Assembly (NCBI RefSeq): GCF_000400485.1
Contig: NZ_ASHR01000028.1
Location: 124,001-188,000, forward strand
DNA from: Agrococcus pavilionensis RW1
GTDB taxonomy: Bacteria; Actinomycetota; Actinomycetes; Actinomycetales; Microbacteriaceae
Direction: 5' to 3'
Length of the DNA stretch: 64,000 nucleotides
Shown: one piece after another, positions 24,436 through 40,034 of the stretch
Position numbering within the stretch: the first letter of the stretch is position 1
Layout: each line of letters starts with the position of its first letter
Made by a program: the position numbers and the translations under genes
The notes under the pieces: model-generated
Told to the model about the DNA's origin: nothing
Seen by the model: only the letters and a program-made list of their open reading frames with translations
Databases searched by the model: none

Positions 24436-27400
24436 TCACGGCCATCCGACGCGTGGGGTGCTGAGGTTGACGTTGTCCGGCCCGCCGGAGATCTGCATCC
24501 ATGCCTGCCCGGCGAAGCCGGAGTAGCACATCTTGTCGCCGTTCGGCCGGTTCTGGGTCGCGCCGCTGGCGCTGCCGATCCGCACCTGGCCCGACTGGAA
24601 GGACGCGCCGCCGTTCGAGGCGGTGTTGTGGCACGAGAAGCTGTAGGTGCCGGGCGTCATCTCGCTCCAGTTGAGCTGGAAGTAGCGGCACTGCTCGCCG
24701 TTCGCGCCCTGGCAGCGGTTCGCGCCCGAGGGGTACGCCACATCGCCCTTGCTCAGCGTGATCGAGGGGTTCGGCCGACGCTCAGCCGTCGCGCTCGCGG
24801 TCGCGGTCGTGGTCTGGCGGCCGTGCCCCGCCTCCGCGGCGCCCGTCGACGACTCGACCGTGATCGTGACCGTCTGCCCGCCGTTGGCGGCCTGCGTCAC
24901 CGCGCCGCCCGACCACGTCACCCAGCCGCCGTTGCCGATCCGGTAGCGCGTCGTGATGTCGCGGCCGTTGCGGCCGGGCGCGCTGATCGTGAAGCGCACC
25001 TGCTCGACCTGGCCCGTGCCGCTCACCTGCGGCGCGCCGATCGGCCCGTAGGGCGCGGCGCGGTTGCTCGACGTCGTCCAGCCGCTCGCGTAGGTCGTGC
25101 CGTCGATCACGGCGACGGCGCGCACCTGGAACGTGTAGGGCCCGCCGTTGTTGTTGAGGCCCGTGTACGTGCCGCCCGGACCGAACGACTGCACGCTGCC
25201 GCCGCCCTGCACCTCGAAGCGCACCTCGTTCGCGCGGAGGCCGTTGGGGTCGCCCGGGGTCCAGTTCACGACCGCGTTCGTGTCGCCCTCGACGGTGCTC
25301 ACCGCGCTCGGCGCGTCGGGAGCCGTGAAGGTGCGCACAGCCGTCGACGCAGCGGAGGGCTGGCTCGTGCCGGCGCGGTTCGTCGCGGTGACGGTGAAGC
25401 TGACGTTCTCGCCGGCCGCGTCGAAGCGGAAGCTCGCGGTCGTGCCGGTCGCCGGCACCGCCGCGGCGCCGTTGGACGGCGTCACGGTGTAGCCGGTGAT
25501 CGGCGCGCCGTTCTCGTTCGGGGCATCCCACGTCACGCGCACCTGCACCTCGCCCGGGATCGAGCGGTCGGGCGTCGCCTGCACGTTCGTGACCTGCATC
25601 GGCGGGCCGGCGGGCGTCACGGCGCGCGAGTAGGCGGAGAAGTCGCTCGGCTCGTCGGCCAAGTTCACCGCCTGGATGCGGAAGGTGTACGACGTGCCGT
25701 TGACGAGGCCCGTCCACGTGTAGCTCGAGGCGCCGCCGCTCACGGTCTGCTGCACGACACCGCCCGGCGCCGGCGGCGAGATCTCGATCCGGTACTCCTG
25801 GATGGGCGAGCCTCGGTTCACCGGCGGCTCCCACGTGAGCGCGACCTGCGTGTCGCCGTCGACGGCTGAGGGCGGCGCCGGCTGCTCGGGGCGCACGTCG
25901 GGGCGCGCTTCGTTCGACGCCGCCGAGGGGTCGGAGTCGCCCACCTCGTTCTGCGCGACGACCTGGAAGCGGTAGGTGACGTTGTTCGTGAGGCCCGTGA
26001 CCGTGCACGTCGTGGCCGGGCACGGGAAGCTGATGGCGCCGTCGGTCGACTGCACGACGTAGCCGGTGATGGGCGCGCCGTTCGACGGCGGCGCGCCCCA
26101 CGTGAGGGTGACCTCGGAGTCGCCCGTCGCATCGACGTTCGGTCGGGGCGGCGCGTCGGGACGGCCCTTGACGTTGAGCGTGAGGGTGCCCGTGACCTGG
26201 CGCGCGGTCAGCTCCGTCGCATCCTCGACCGTGTAGCGCACCGTGAGCACGCCGTTGAAGTCGGCGCCCGGGGTGACGGTCACCTCGCGGTCGTTGTGCG
26301 AGACGTCGCCCTGCCCCGCGACCGTCTCGGCGGAGATCACGCGCAGCGGCTCGCCGCGGTCGGCGAAGGGGTTGAAGTCGTTCGCGATGACATCGGTCGT
26401 GAGCGCGATGCCCTGCGTCGCCTCGCCGCTGTCGGGGCGCGCCTCTGCGAGCGGCCTCGTCGTCGCGACGACCTCGACGACGACCGTGCCCGGCGCCTCG
26501 TTGCCGTGCGGGTCGATCGCGACGATCTGGAACGAGCCGCTCGAGCCGGGCGGCGTCGTGAGGTCGGCCGTCGCGCTGAACACGCCGTCCCGCAGCGACA
26601 CCGAGACGCCGGCCATCGAGCCACCGCGCTGCTCGAAGACCATCGCCTCGAGGTCGCCGGGGTCGGGGTCGCGCGTCGCGTCGCGGAGGTCGAAGGTCGC
26701 GGCCTGCTCTCCCGCCTCGGGGCGCAGGATCGCGCCCGCGAAGGTCGGCGCGACGACGCTCGAGGGCGTCACCTCGATCGCGATCGTGAGCACGGCGGTG
26801 TTGCCGTCGGGGTCGTCGGGGCCTGTGCCGTCGGTGACCTCGAACGTGATGGATGCGGGACCGACGTAGCCCTGCGGGGATCGGAAGAGCAGCGTGCCCT
26901 CGTCCTTGATCGTCTCGGAGCCGTCGTGGTTGACGGCCGAGACGCTGTCGCCGGTCGTGATGCGCGGCGCCGCGCCGTTCGAGGTCGTGACGTAGTCGCG
27001 CAGGGGCAGCTCGAGCGGGAGCCCCGAGCCGATCTGCGCCGGCTCGGTCTTCGAGAGGAAGGGCGCGCGGTCGCGCACCGGCGGCACCGCGACGAACGCC
27101 TCGGCGGTGAGCCCGTCGATGTCGGTCACGCGGTACGTGATGACCTGGAACGACTCGGTCGGGATCACCTGCACGGCGCCCCGCACGACATCCGCCTCTC
27201 CCGTCACGATCGAGAGCTCGAGCTCGCTCGGGTCGCCGTCGAGGTCGAGGTCGTTGTCGAGCACCGGCACGTCGAACGCCTGGCCGAGCTCCACCTGGTC
27301 GCGCGGCAGCGGGTCGTCCCGCGCGATCGGCGCCAGCAGCTCCGCGTCCTCGGTGACCGCCAGCATGACCGAGCCCGTCGCGCGCGCGCCGCGCGCATCC

Positions 27401-30400
27401 ATGACCGAGTAGGTGAACTGGTAGGTGCCCGGCTCGGACGGCGAGCGCAGGTCGACGGTGTCGCGCTCGGTGTTGACCTCGGCGTCGGGAAGCTGTTCGA
27501 TGCCCTCGAGGCCGTCGGCGACGAGCGTCAGCGCATCCTGATCCGGATCGGAGTCGTTCTCGAGCACCGGGATCGCGATCTGCCGGTCGGGGCGCACGTC
27601 GACGTAGTCGGGCTGGGCGAAGGGCGTCTGGTTGATGTCGGCGGCCTGGGCGATGCCGATGATCGCGGTCGCCGTGCCCTCGGCGCCCCAGCGGTCGCGC
27701 ACGCGGTAGGTGAACTCGACGGTGCCGGCGCTGTCGGGGAACGCCTCGAAGTCGAAGTAGTCGGGGCCGACGGTCGGCAGGATGCGGCCGCCCTCGGGAG
27801 CCGTGTCGTAGCCGACGAGCTCGACGCCGTCGCCGTCGGGATCGATGCCGTCGAGCGGGATCGGGATGCGCACGGTCGAGCCCGCCAGCACGCGGGACGT
27901 GACGGTCTGCGGCGCGGGCGAGGAGTTCGACTCCGCGTCGCGCGGCACGATCGTCACGGCGACCGTCGCGGAGTCGCGGTTCCCGAGGTCGTCCTCGACC
28001 TCGTAGACCACCGTCGCGCGCGTCGGTCCGCCCTCGAGCGCGTGCACGCGCAGCCGGCCCTCGGAGATGAAGGCGACACCCTCCGCCTCAGAGGCGAAGC
28101 TCGTCGACACGACGCGCTCGGCGACCCGGAACGGCGTGCCGTCGGGCGAGAAGTCGTTGTCGATGACGTCGAGGGTGCCGTAGTCGCCCGCGCGCACGGT
28201 CATCGCGTCGTCGACCGCCTTCGGTGCGCGCGGCTGCGCGGGCGGCACGACGGGGATGACCTCGACGGTGCCGGTCTCGGAGAAGCGCCCGTTCGAGACG
28301 GTGTACGTGAACTGGAAGGGCGACTCGAGCCCGCGGTTGTCGGTGATGCTGACGATCCGACGGTCGCGCAGCTCGACGCTGATCGGCGCGCCGTTCTCGA
28401 TCTCGAACTGCTGCACGACGAGCACGCCGCCCGCCGGATCGACGTCGTTCGCGAGCAGGTCGACGAGCGCCGTGCCCTGCTGCGGCACGAGCGCGATGTC
28501 GCGCACCGCGACAGGCCGCGACTCCTCATCGGGGGTGCGGATGTCGACGCGCACCCGGCCTTGGCTCGAGAGCGCGCCGTCGGCGACGAGGTAGGTGAAG
28601 TAGTGCGTGCCGACCGGCCCGCCCTGCACCTTGACCGTGCCGGTGGTCGCGTCCCACGTCATGTCGAGGCTCGCGGCGGGCTCGACCGACGCGAGGCGCA
28701 GCGGCCGCCCCGACGGCGAGAAGTCGTTGAGCATCGGTCGGATCGTCGCCTCGCGGCCCTCGATCGTCGTGACGAAGTCGGCGTTCGCGAGCGGGTTCGC
28801 CGTGCCGCGCTCCCGCACGTCGACCGTGATCTCGCCCGTCGTCTCCGCGCGACCGTCGGAGACGGTGATCGAGACGCTCTGGAGGCCGACCTCACCCGTG
28901 GCCGTGTAGACGAGGCGGCCGGACGGGTCGGTCTGGATGGTGTCGCCCGAGTCGGTCGTGGCGCTCACGAGGTACATGTCGTCGCCGTCGGGGTCGACCC
29001 AGTCGGCGAGCACCTGGTACTCGTACTCCCCGCCCTGCTCGACGGCGAATGCCTGGGCCCGGAGCGGCTCCGGCACCGCGTTCTCGCCCTCGCCGCGCAC
29101 GGTGAGCGTGACCGTCGCCTGGTCGCGGCCCTCGCGGCCGTCGTGGATCTCGTAGCCGAACGTGAACGTGCCGGCCGCCTGGTCCGGGGGCAGCTCGACC
29201 TGCAGCTGCGAGTCGTTCGCGACCGGCGCGACCGAGACGCCCGTCGGCAGGTCGCCCACGACGCGCGCGGTGAGCACGTCGCCGTCGGCGTCGACGTCGT
29301 TCCAGAGCACCGGCAGGAGCGTCGAGGTGCCGGGGCGCGCGCCGAAGCGGTCGTCCTCGGCGCTCGGCTCGGTGTTCTCCTCGTTGATGGGCGGCGGCTG
29401 GTTCGTCAGCAGGTCGTCGGTCGACTCCGAGTCCTCCTCGTCGGAGCGGCTCTCGTCCTGCGGCGGCACGAGGTCCTCCCAGTTGTCGACGAGGATGAGC
29501 GTGTCCGAGAGCAGCCACGACGCGCCCTCGACGAACTGGTTGAGCACGACCGCATCGCGGTTGACGCGGAACGTCGCGGGCGAGCCGTCCATCTCGGGCA
29601 CCTGCGCGCGGAGGTCGCGCGCGTCGTCGTCGCAATCGCGCACGAACTGGGCGCTCCCCGGCCACACGCCGTAGACGCATCCGCCGAGCTGCACGGGGCG
29701 CACCGCCTCGCCGCCGCCCGCGATCTCCTCGACCTCGGCGTCGCCGCCGCCGAGCGGCTGGCGGATGAGGCTGTCGGGAGTCGCGAGGATGACGCGGTCG
29801 GAGCGATCGCCGTCGAGCTGCACCGCGGCCCCCTCGGGGGTCGGCACCGCGCCGCCCGGGAGCAGCAGCGTCGAGGTGGCCTCGTCGTGCACGACCGCGC
29901 GGTCGCCCACGGTCGTGACGATCGGCTCCTCCATCGCGCCGAGCTCCTCGCGCCCGCGCAGCTCGGGCTCGCCGAGCGCGCCGTCGACGAGCGGCAGCGT
30001 GAGCTCCTGCGCATCGGCGATCGAGACCGCGTGCACCGTGCCGTCGCGCCCGACCGTGACGGCCGCACCGGCGCCGAGCTCCGCGACCGGGTCGGTGTGC
30101 TCGGGCGAGAAGCCGCCGATGTCGGCGAACCGCATCGCCCACAGCGCCCCGTCGGCGGGGTCGACGATCGCGACGATGCCGCCGCCGAGGGCGATGCCGG
30201 CTTGCGGCGGCAGCTGCACGGCGGTGCCGGTGACGACCTGCGTCGGGTCGACGAGCAGGGCGACGGATGCCTCCTGGTTGTGGAGGATGACGTCGTCGCC
30301 GTCCTGCAGCACGTCGAAGGTCGCGGTGGGCGAGATCAGGCCGGCGTCGAGCTCCTCGGCCTGGACGTTGATGCGGCCGAGCTGCTGGGACGACTGCTTC

Positions 30401-30549
30401 GTGACCCAGACGCCGCCGTCGTTGAGGTCGACGTCGGTCGTCGTGAATCCCTCGTGCGTGAACGCGACGATGCCCAGTGCGACGGAGACGGCGGTGATGA
30501 GGGCTCCGGCGGCCGTCGACTTGCGATGGCGCGAGAGAGACCTGAGCAC
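24436..30549 (-). CDS. Giant membrane-anchored Ig-like/FN3 surface protein (2037 residues)
   Basis: A short basic N-terminus (MLRSLSRHRKS) and one membrane helix (about 13-30) place the rest outside the cell. Residues about 35-350 look like a beta-propeller, with repeated GGVWVT- and DGTVHAV-type strands. About ten tandem cadherin/Big-like domains follow, each marked by ND.D.DGD-type motifs. Then come about four fibronectin type III domains (from about 1460) and a Cys-containing C-terminal domain. It starts with GTG and heads the island. FN3 of the Bifidobacterium PFNA cluster is a smaller equivalent. Adhesion, wall spanning or an outer part of the secretion path are possible; none is shown. 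Confidence 0.9.
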   Translation of the reverse strand: MLRSLSRHRKSTAAGALITAVSVALGIVAFTHEGFTTTDVDLNDGGVWVTKQSSQQLGRINVQAEELDAGLISPTATFDVLQDGDDVILHNQEASVALLVDPTQVVTGTAVQLPPQAGIALGGGIVAIVDPADGALWAMRFADIGGFSPEHTDPVAELGAGAAVTVGRDGTVHAVSIADAQELTLPLVDGALGEPELRGREELGAMEEPIVTTVGDRAVVHDEATSTLLLPGGAVPTPEGAAVQLDGDRSDRVILATPDSLIRQPLGGGDAEVEEIAGGGEAVRPVQLGGCVYGVWPGSAQFVRDCDDDARDLRAQVPEMDGSPATFRVNRDAVVLNQFVEGASWLLSDTLILVDNWEDLVPPQDESRSDEEDSESTDDLLTNQPPPINEENTEPSAEDDRFGARPGTSTLLPVLWNDVDADGDVLTARVVGDLPTGVSVAPVANDSQLQVELPPDQAAGTFTFGYEIHDGREGRDQATVTLTVRGEGENAVPEPLRAQAFAVEQGGEYEYQVLADWVDPDGDDMYLVSATTDSGDTIQTDPSGRLVYTATGEVGLQSVSITVSDGRAETTGEITVDVRERGTANPLANADFVTTIEGREATIRPMLNDFSPSGRPLRLASVEPAASLDMTWDATTGTVKVQGGPVGTHYFTYLVADGALSSQGRVRVDIRTPDEESRPVAVRDIALVPQQGTALVDLLANDVDPAGGVLVVQQFEIENGAPISVELRDRRIVSITDNRGLESPFQFTYTVSNGRFSETGTVEVIPVVPPAQPRAPKAVDDAMTVRAGDYGTLDVIDNDFSPDGTPFRVAERVVSTSFASEAEGVAFISEGRLRVHALEGGPTRATVVYEVEDDLGNRDSATVAVTIVPRDAESNSSPAPQTVTSRVLAGSTVRIPIPLDGIDPDGDGVELVGYDTAPEGGRILPTVGPDYFDFEAFPDSAGTVEFTYRVRDRWGAEGTATAIIGIAQAADINQTPFAQPDYVDVRPDRQIAIPVLENDSDPDQDALTLVADGLEGIEQLPDAEVNTERDTVDLRSPSEPGTYQFTYSVMDARGARATGSVMLAVTEDAELLAPIARDDPLPRDQVELGQAFDVPVLDNDLDLDGDPSELELSIVTGEADVVRGAVQVIPTESFQVITYRVTDIDGLTAEAFVAVPPVRDRAPFLSKTEPAQIGSGLPLELPLRDYVTTSNGAAPRITTGDSVSAVNHDGSETIKDEGTLLFRSPQGYVGPASITFEVTDGTGPDDPDGNTAVLTIAIEVTPSSVVAPTFAGAILRPEAGEQAATFDLRDATRDPDPGDLEAMVFEQRGGSMAGVSVSLRDGVFSATADLTTPPGSSGSFQIVAIDPHGNEAPGTVVVEVVATTRPLAEARPDSGEATQGIALTTDVIANDFNPFADRGEPLRVISAETVAGQGDVSHNDREVTVTPGADFNGVLTVRYTVEDATELTARQVTGTLTLNVKGRPDAPPRPNVDATGDSEVTLTWGAPPSNGAPITGYVVQSTDGAISFPCPATTCTVTGLTNNVTYRFQVVAQNEVGDSDPSAASNEARPDVRPEQPAPPSAVDGDTQVALTWEPPVNRGSPIQEYRIEISPPAPGGVVQQTVSGGASSYTWTGLVNGTSYTFRIQAVNLADEPSDFSAYSRAVTPAGPPMQVTNVQATPDRSIPGEVQVRVTWDAPNENGAPITGYTVTPSNGAAAVPATGTTASFRFDAAGENVSFTVTATNRAGTSQPSAASTAVRTFTAPDAPSAVSTVEGDTNAVVNWTPGDPNGLRANEVRFEVQGGGSVQSFGPGGTYTGLNNNGGPYTFQVRAVAVIDGTTYASGWTTSSNRAAPYGPIGAPQVSGTGQVEQVRFTISAPGRNGRDITTRYRIGNGGWVTWSGGAVTQAANGGQTVTITVESSTGAAEAGHGRQTTTATASATAERRPNPSITLSKGDVAYPSGANRCQGANGEQCRYFQLNWSEMTPGTYSFSCHNTASNGGASFQSGQVRIGSASGATQNRPNGDKMCYSGFAGQAWMQISGGPDNVNLSTPRVGWP

Positions 30550-30606
30550 AGGACTGCCCCTTCCGACGGCACGGGTAGCCGCACCCGGCTGGGGAACGGC
30601 GGCCCC

Positions 30607-30633
30607 ATTGTGTCAGACCTGAGCAAACGCCAA
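30607..30633 (-). promoter_or_regulatory. Candidate promoter for the island's first gene
   Basis: Minus-strand TTGGCG (30628-30633) and CACAAT (30607-30612) with a short 15-bp spacer stand about 58 bp before the GTG start. It is the best candidate in the gap but weak. No copy of the WXG-gene palindrome is present here. Confidence 0.35.
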
Positions 30634-30702
30634 TCGCCTGATGAGGGTCGCGACGGTGTCGACTTGCTGGGAATCCGCTGGAGATCGACGCGGGAGACGA
30701 GC

Positions 30703-30729
30703 GAGGGGCGACCGATCGGGCCGCCCCTC
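30703..30729 (-). terminator. Hairpin after the four-TM threonine-motif gene
   Basis: An 8-bp stem (30703-30710 with 30722-30729) closes an 11-nt loop that itself contains the palindrome CCGATCGG. It lies 13 bp beyond the stop codon at 30743 and separates this gene from the island's first gene. Confidence 0.6.
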
Positions 30730-30742
30730 AGCGCCGCACGAC

Positions 30743-32128
30743 TCAGCCGCGTGCGCGCTCGTACGCGGCGAGCTGCTCGGCGTGCTCGCTGTTGAAATCG
30801 TCCATCGCCTGGCGGTTCCGCTCCCGCGCCCGTCGGCCGCGGCGCGACTGGATGCCGCCGACCCAGATGGGCACCTCGCGCGCGAGGACGAACGCGAGCA
30901 CCGAGAGCGGCGCGAGCAGCAGCTGCCCGAGCGACGCGGCATCGATGCCAGGGACGGCGGCGAAGCTGCCCCAGCCGCCCTCGGCCTCCATGTAGGCGCC
31001 GGCGATGTGCGCGGCGTACGCGAGCAGCGCGACGACGAACCCGCCGAGCACGTGGGCCCACCAGCCGGCGCGGTTGGCGATGAGGCTCAGCAGCAGGTAG
31101 CCGACGAAGAAGACGACGACGGGGAGCAGGTACGAGGGGCGCAGCCACAGCGACTGCAGCGTCTCGGCGGCGTCGAACTGCCGGTCGAAGAGGTAGCCGA
31201 CGGCGAAGAAGGCCGCGGCGTGCAGGAGGGCGAAGACGAGCGTCGCGAGGAGCACGACGGCGACGCCGACCCCGCGCGCACCCTTGCGGCGCGGAGGCAC
31301 CGGCTCCTCGACGAGCACGATCGGCGCACCGGCGCCGGTCGTCGTGGCATCCCCGCCGATCGCGGAGTCCGGCACCTCGTCGCGGACGTCGTCGCGCACG
31401 ATGCCGAAGCGATTGGAGCGGTCGCGCAGCGGCTGCTGGAGCGACTGCGTCGGCTCGTCGGCCTGCGCGTCCATCGCGCGCGTCGGCGCGTCATCGGTCG
31501 CGTCGGCGTCGCGGTCGTCGCCGACGGTGTCCATGGCGCGCGTCGCGTCGTCGTCGTCCCGGCGCTGGGCGTCGATCGCCTGGGTCGGCTCGGGCTCGAC
31601 GAACTCCCGGTCGCGGTCGCCGCTCGCGGCGCCGGGGGCGTCGGCGTCGCCGTGGCGACGCAGGCCGAAGGAGGGGCGGCGGGGCTCGACGAGCGCCGGG
31701 GGCTCGGTCAACTCGGCCACCGGCTCGCTCTCGAGCGAGCTGGATGCGGCCTCGCCGTGCACCTGCTCGGCGGAGGGGCGAGCGGCGTCGTCAGGGTGCG
31801 CCGCGGAGTGCGAGGGGCCGCGCAGCGACGAGGGCGCGATGACCGTCGGCTCGATCGGGCTGTCGCTCGCGGCCGGTCGCTCGAGCACCGCGGTGTCCGC
31901 CTCGGGCTCGTGCTCGACGAGCGGCTGGTGCTCGTCGTGCTCGTCGACCGTCGTCGTCGCGGCCTCCGTCGAGTCGGGCGCGCGCTCCGCGGAGTGCGCC
32001 GCCGAGACCTCGGACGCATCGACGTCGGCATCCGCGGGCGCTCCGCCGCGCTCGTCGGGCGTCGCCTCGGCGAGCGGCGCGGTGCCGAAGAAGCGGTCGC
32101 GCCACGACGTGGACTGCTGGTCGCTCAT
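30743..32128 (-). CDS. Four-TM protein with disordered N-terminus carrying repeated threonine (FHA-docking-like) motifs
   Basis: A 461-residue protein. Residues 1-280 are acidic and disordered; residues 285-420 contain four membrane helices; the tail is basic. The disordered part holds PTQAID (Thr182), ATRAMD (Thr196), PTRAMD (Thr216) and PTQSL (Thr227). FHA domains prefer phosphothreonine with Asp, Ile or Leu at +3, so these look like kinase sites and FHA docking sites. The island just downstream encodes one kinase, one phosphatase and four FHA domains. ATG at 32126-32128 follows AGGAGG. A TAGGAT -10 lies at 32170-32175. Otherwise I do not recognise the family. Confidence 0.8.
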   Translation of the reverse strand: MSDQQSTSWRDRFFGTAPLAEATPDERGGAPADADVDASEVSAAHSAERAPDSTEAATTTVDEHDEHQPLVEHEPEADTAVLERPAASDSPIEPTVIAPSSLRGPSHSAAHPDDAARPSAEQVHGEAASSSLESEPVAELTEPPALVEPRRPSFGLRRHGDADAPGAASGDRDREFVEPEPTQAIDAQRRDDDDATRAMDTVGDDRDADATDDAPTRAMDAQADEPTQSLQQPLRDRSNRFGIVRDDVRDEVPDSAIGGDATTTGAGAPIVLVEEPVPPRRKGARGVGVAVVLLATLVFALLHAAAFFAVGYLFDRQFDAAETLQSLWLRPSYLLPVVVFFVGYLLLSLIANRAGWWAHVLGGFVVALLAYAAHIAGAYMEAEGGWGSFAAVPGIDAASLGQLLLAPLSVLAFVLAREVPIWVGGIQSRRGRRARERNRQAMDDFNSEHAEQLAAYERARG

Positions 32129-32169
32129 GGGTGGAACCTCCTGCGCCGGCACGGTGCCGGGTCGGGGCG

Positions 32170-32175
32170 ATCCTA
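32170..32175 (-). promoter_or_regulatory. Candidate -10 box for the gene at 30743-32128
   Basis: TAGGAT on the minus strand, placing a transcription start about 35 nt before the ATG and leaving room for the AGGAGG Shine-Dalgarno. No convincing -35 was seen. Confidence 0.4.
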
Positions 32176-32239
32176 GGGGCGAGGCGGGGCAGGGATCGGG
32201 CGGCGCACCGCGAGCGGGCGAATCGCGCCGGGACGCGAC

Positions 32240-32271
32240 GGAGGGCCGCTCCCTCTCGGGAACGGCCCTCC
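32240..32271 (-). terminator. rpoBC operon terminator hairpin
   Basis: A 9-bp stem (32240-32248 with 32263-32271), with an inner TCCC/GGGA pairing, lies about 100 bp past the rpoC stop on the transcribed strand. It is the likely end of the rpoBC mRNA. Confidence 0.65.
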
Positions 32272-32285
32272 TCGTGTGGATCTCG

Positions 32286-32313
32286 GTACGCGTGCGGCTT
32301 CGCCGCGCGCTAC
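32286..32313 (-). repeat. Second stem-loop downstream of rpoC
   Basis: An imperfect GC-rich inverted repeat (about 12 bp per arm with one bulge, loop TTC) lies between the stop-codon stem-loop and the terminator. It may assist termination or block 3' exonucleases. Confidence 0.4.
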
Positions 32314-32320
32314 TCGATCC

Positions 32321-32368
32321 TGAGTGCTGCGCGCTCAACGCGACTGCGTCGCATTGAGCGCTTCGCAC

Positions 32369-32371
<3 letters not shown>
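32321..32371 (-). other. Long three-segment stem-loop that includes the rpoC stop codon
   Basis: Arms pair in three blocks: TGAGTGC with GCACTCA, GCGCTCAA with TTGAGCGC, and GCGAC with GTCGC. They are interrupted by a 3x3 and a 1x1 internal loop, and the apical loop is TGC. The TGA stop of rpoC (32369-32371) forms the base of the stem, so a terminating ribosome would cover it. Confidence 0.6.
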
Positions 32372-36253
<3,882 letters not shown>

Positions 36254-36296
36254 TGCTTTTCCTCTTGTCTTCGAGTTCTGTTCTGCGGCTGCCGGA

Positions 36297-39767
<3,471 letters not shown>

Positions 39768-39783
39768 GGCAGATACCTCCGGG

Positions 39784-39809
39784 CCGGGAAGGGTTGCGGG
39801 TCTTCCCGG
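39784..39809 (-). promoter_or_regulatory. Leader hairpin next to the rpoB ribosome-binding site
   Basis: A perfect 8-bp stem CCGGGAAG/CTTCCCGG (39784-39791 with 39802-39809) with a 10-nt loop begins three bases upstream of the rpoB GGAGG. It could affect initiation at the TTG start. Confidence 0.45.
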
Positions 39810-39848
39810 GATCGTGTCGTCGGTGAGAGACTCGTCAACACCCTTGAA

Positions 39849-39867
39849 GCGCCCGGTCTCCGGGCGC
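39849..39867 (-). promoter_or_regulatory. Tight leader hairpin of rpoBC
   Basis: A perfect 8-bp GC stem (39849-39856 with 39860-39867) with a 3-nt loop lies in the first half of the rpoB leader, about 45 nt after the predicted transcription start. Possible attenuation or mRNA-stability element. Confidence 0.45.
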
Positions 39868-39918
39868 GCGCCGACCGCAATATGAAGGCAGAGGGGATGT
39901 CTGTGAGCGCAAAGAATC

Positions 39919-39947
39919 ACTGTACGCCTCACGACCGCGCGTGTCCA
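39919..39947 (-). promoter_or_regulatory. rpoBC promoter
   Basis: Minus-strand -35 TGGACA (39942-39947) and -10 TACAGT (39919-39924) with exactly 17 bp between them, close to the vegetative consensus. The start would be near 39911. Confidence 0.8.
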
Positions 39948-40022
39948 GTCACCGCGGCGTGTCGGCTGGCGCTCCCTCGGGCGTCGATGCTAGCGCGGCG
40001 CGCGGGCGGCAGGCGGTAGCGG

Positions 40023-40028
40023 CAGGAT
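40023..40028 (+). promoter_or_regulatory. -10 box of a leaderless promoter (gene at 40035)
   Basis: CAGGAT ends 6 bases before the GTG start, and no Shine-Dalgarno is present. Confidence 0.5.
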
Positions 40029-40034
40029 GGCTGC

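Noticed and set aside
30550-30742. Palindrome-promoter module before the island's first gene
   Set aside because: No copy of the 18-bp palindrome was found in this gap; only a weak candidate promoter is present.
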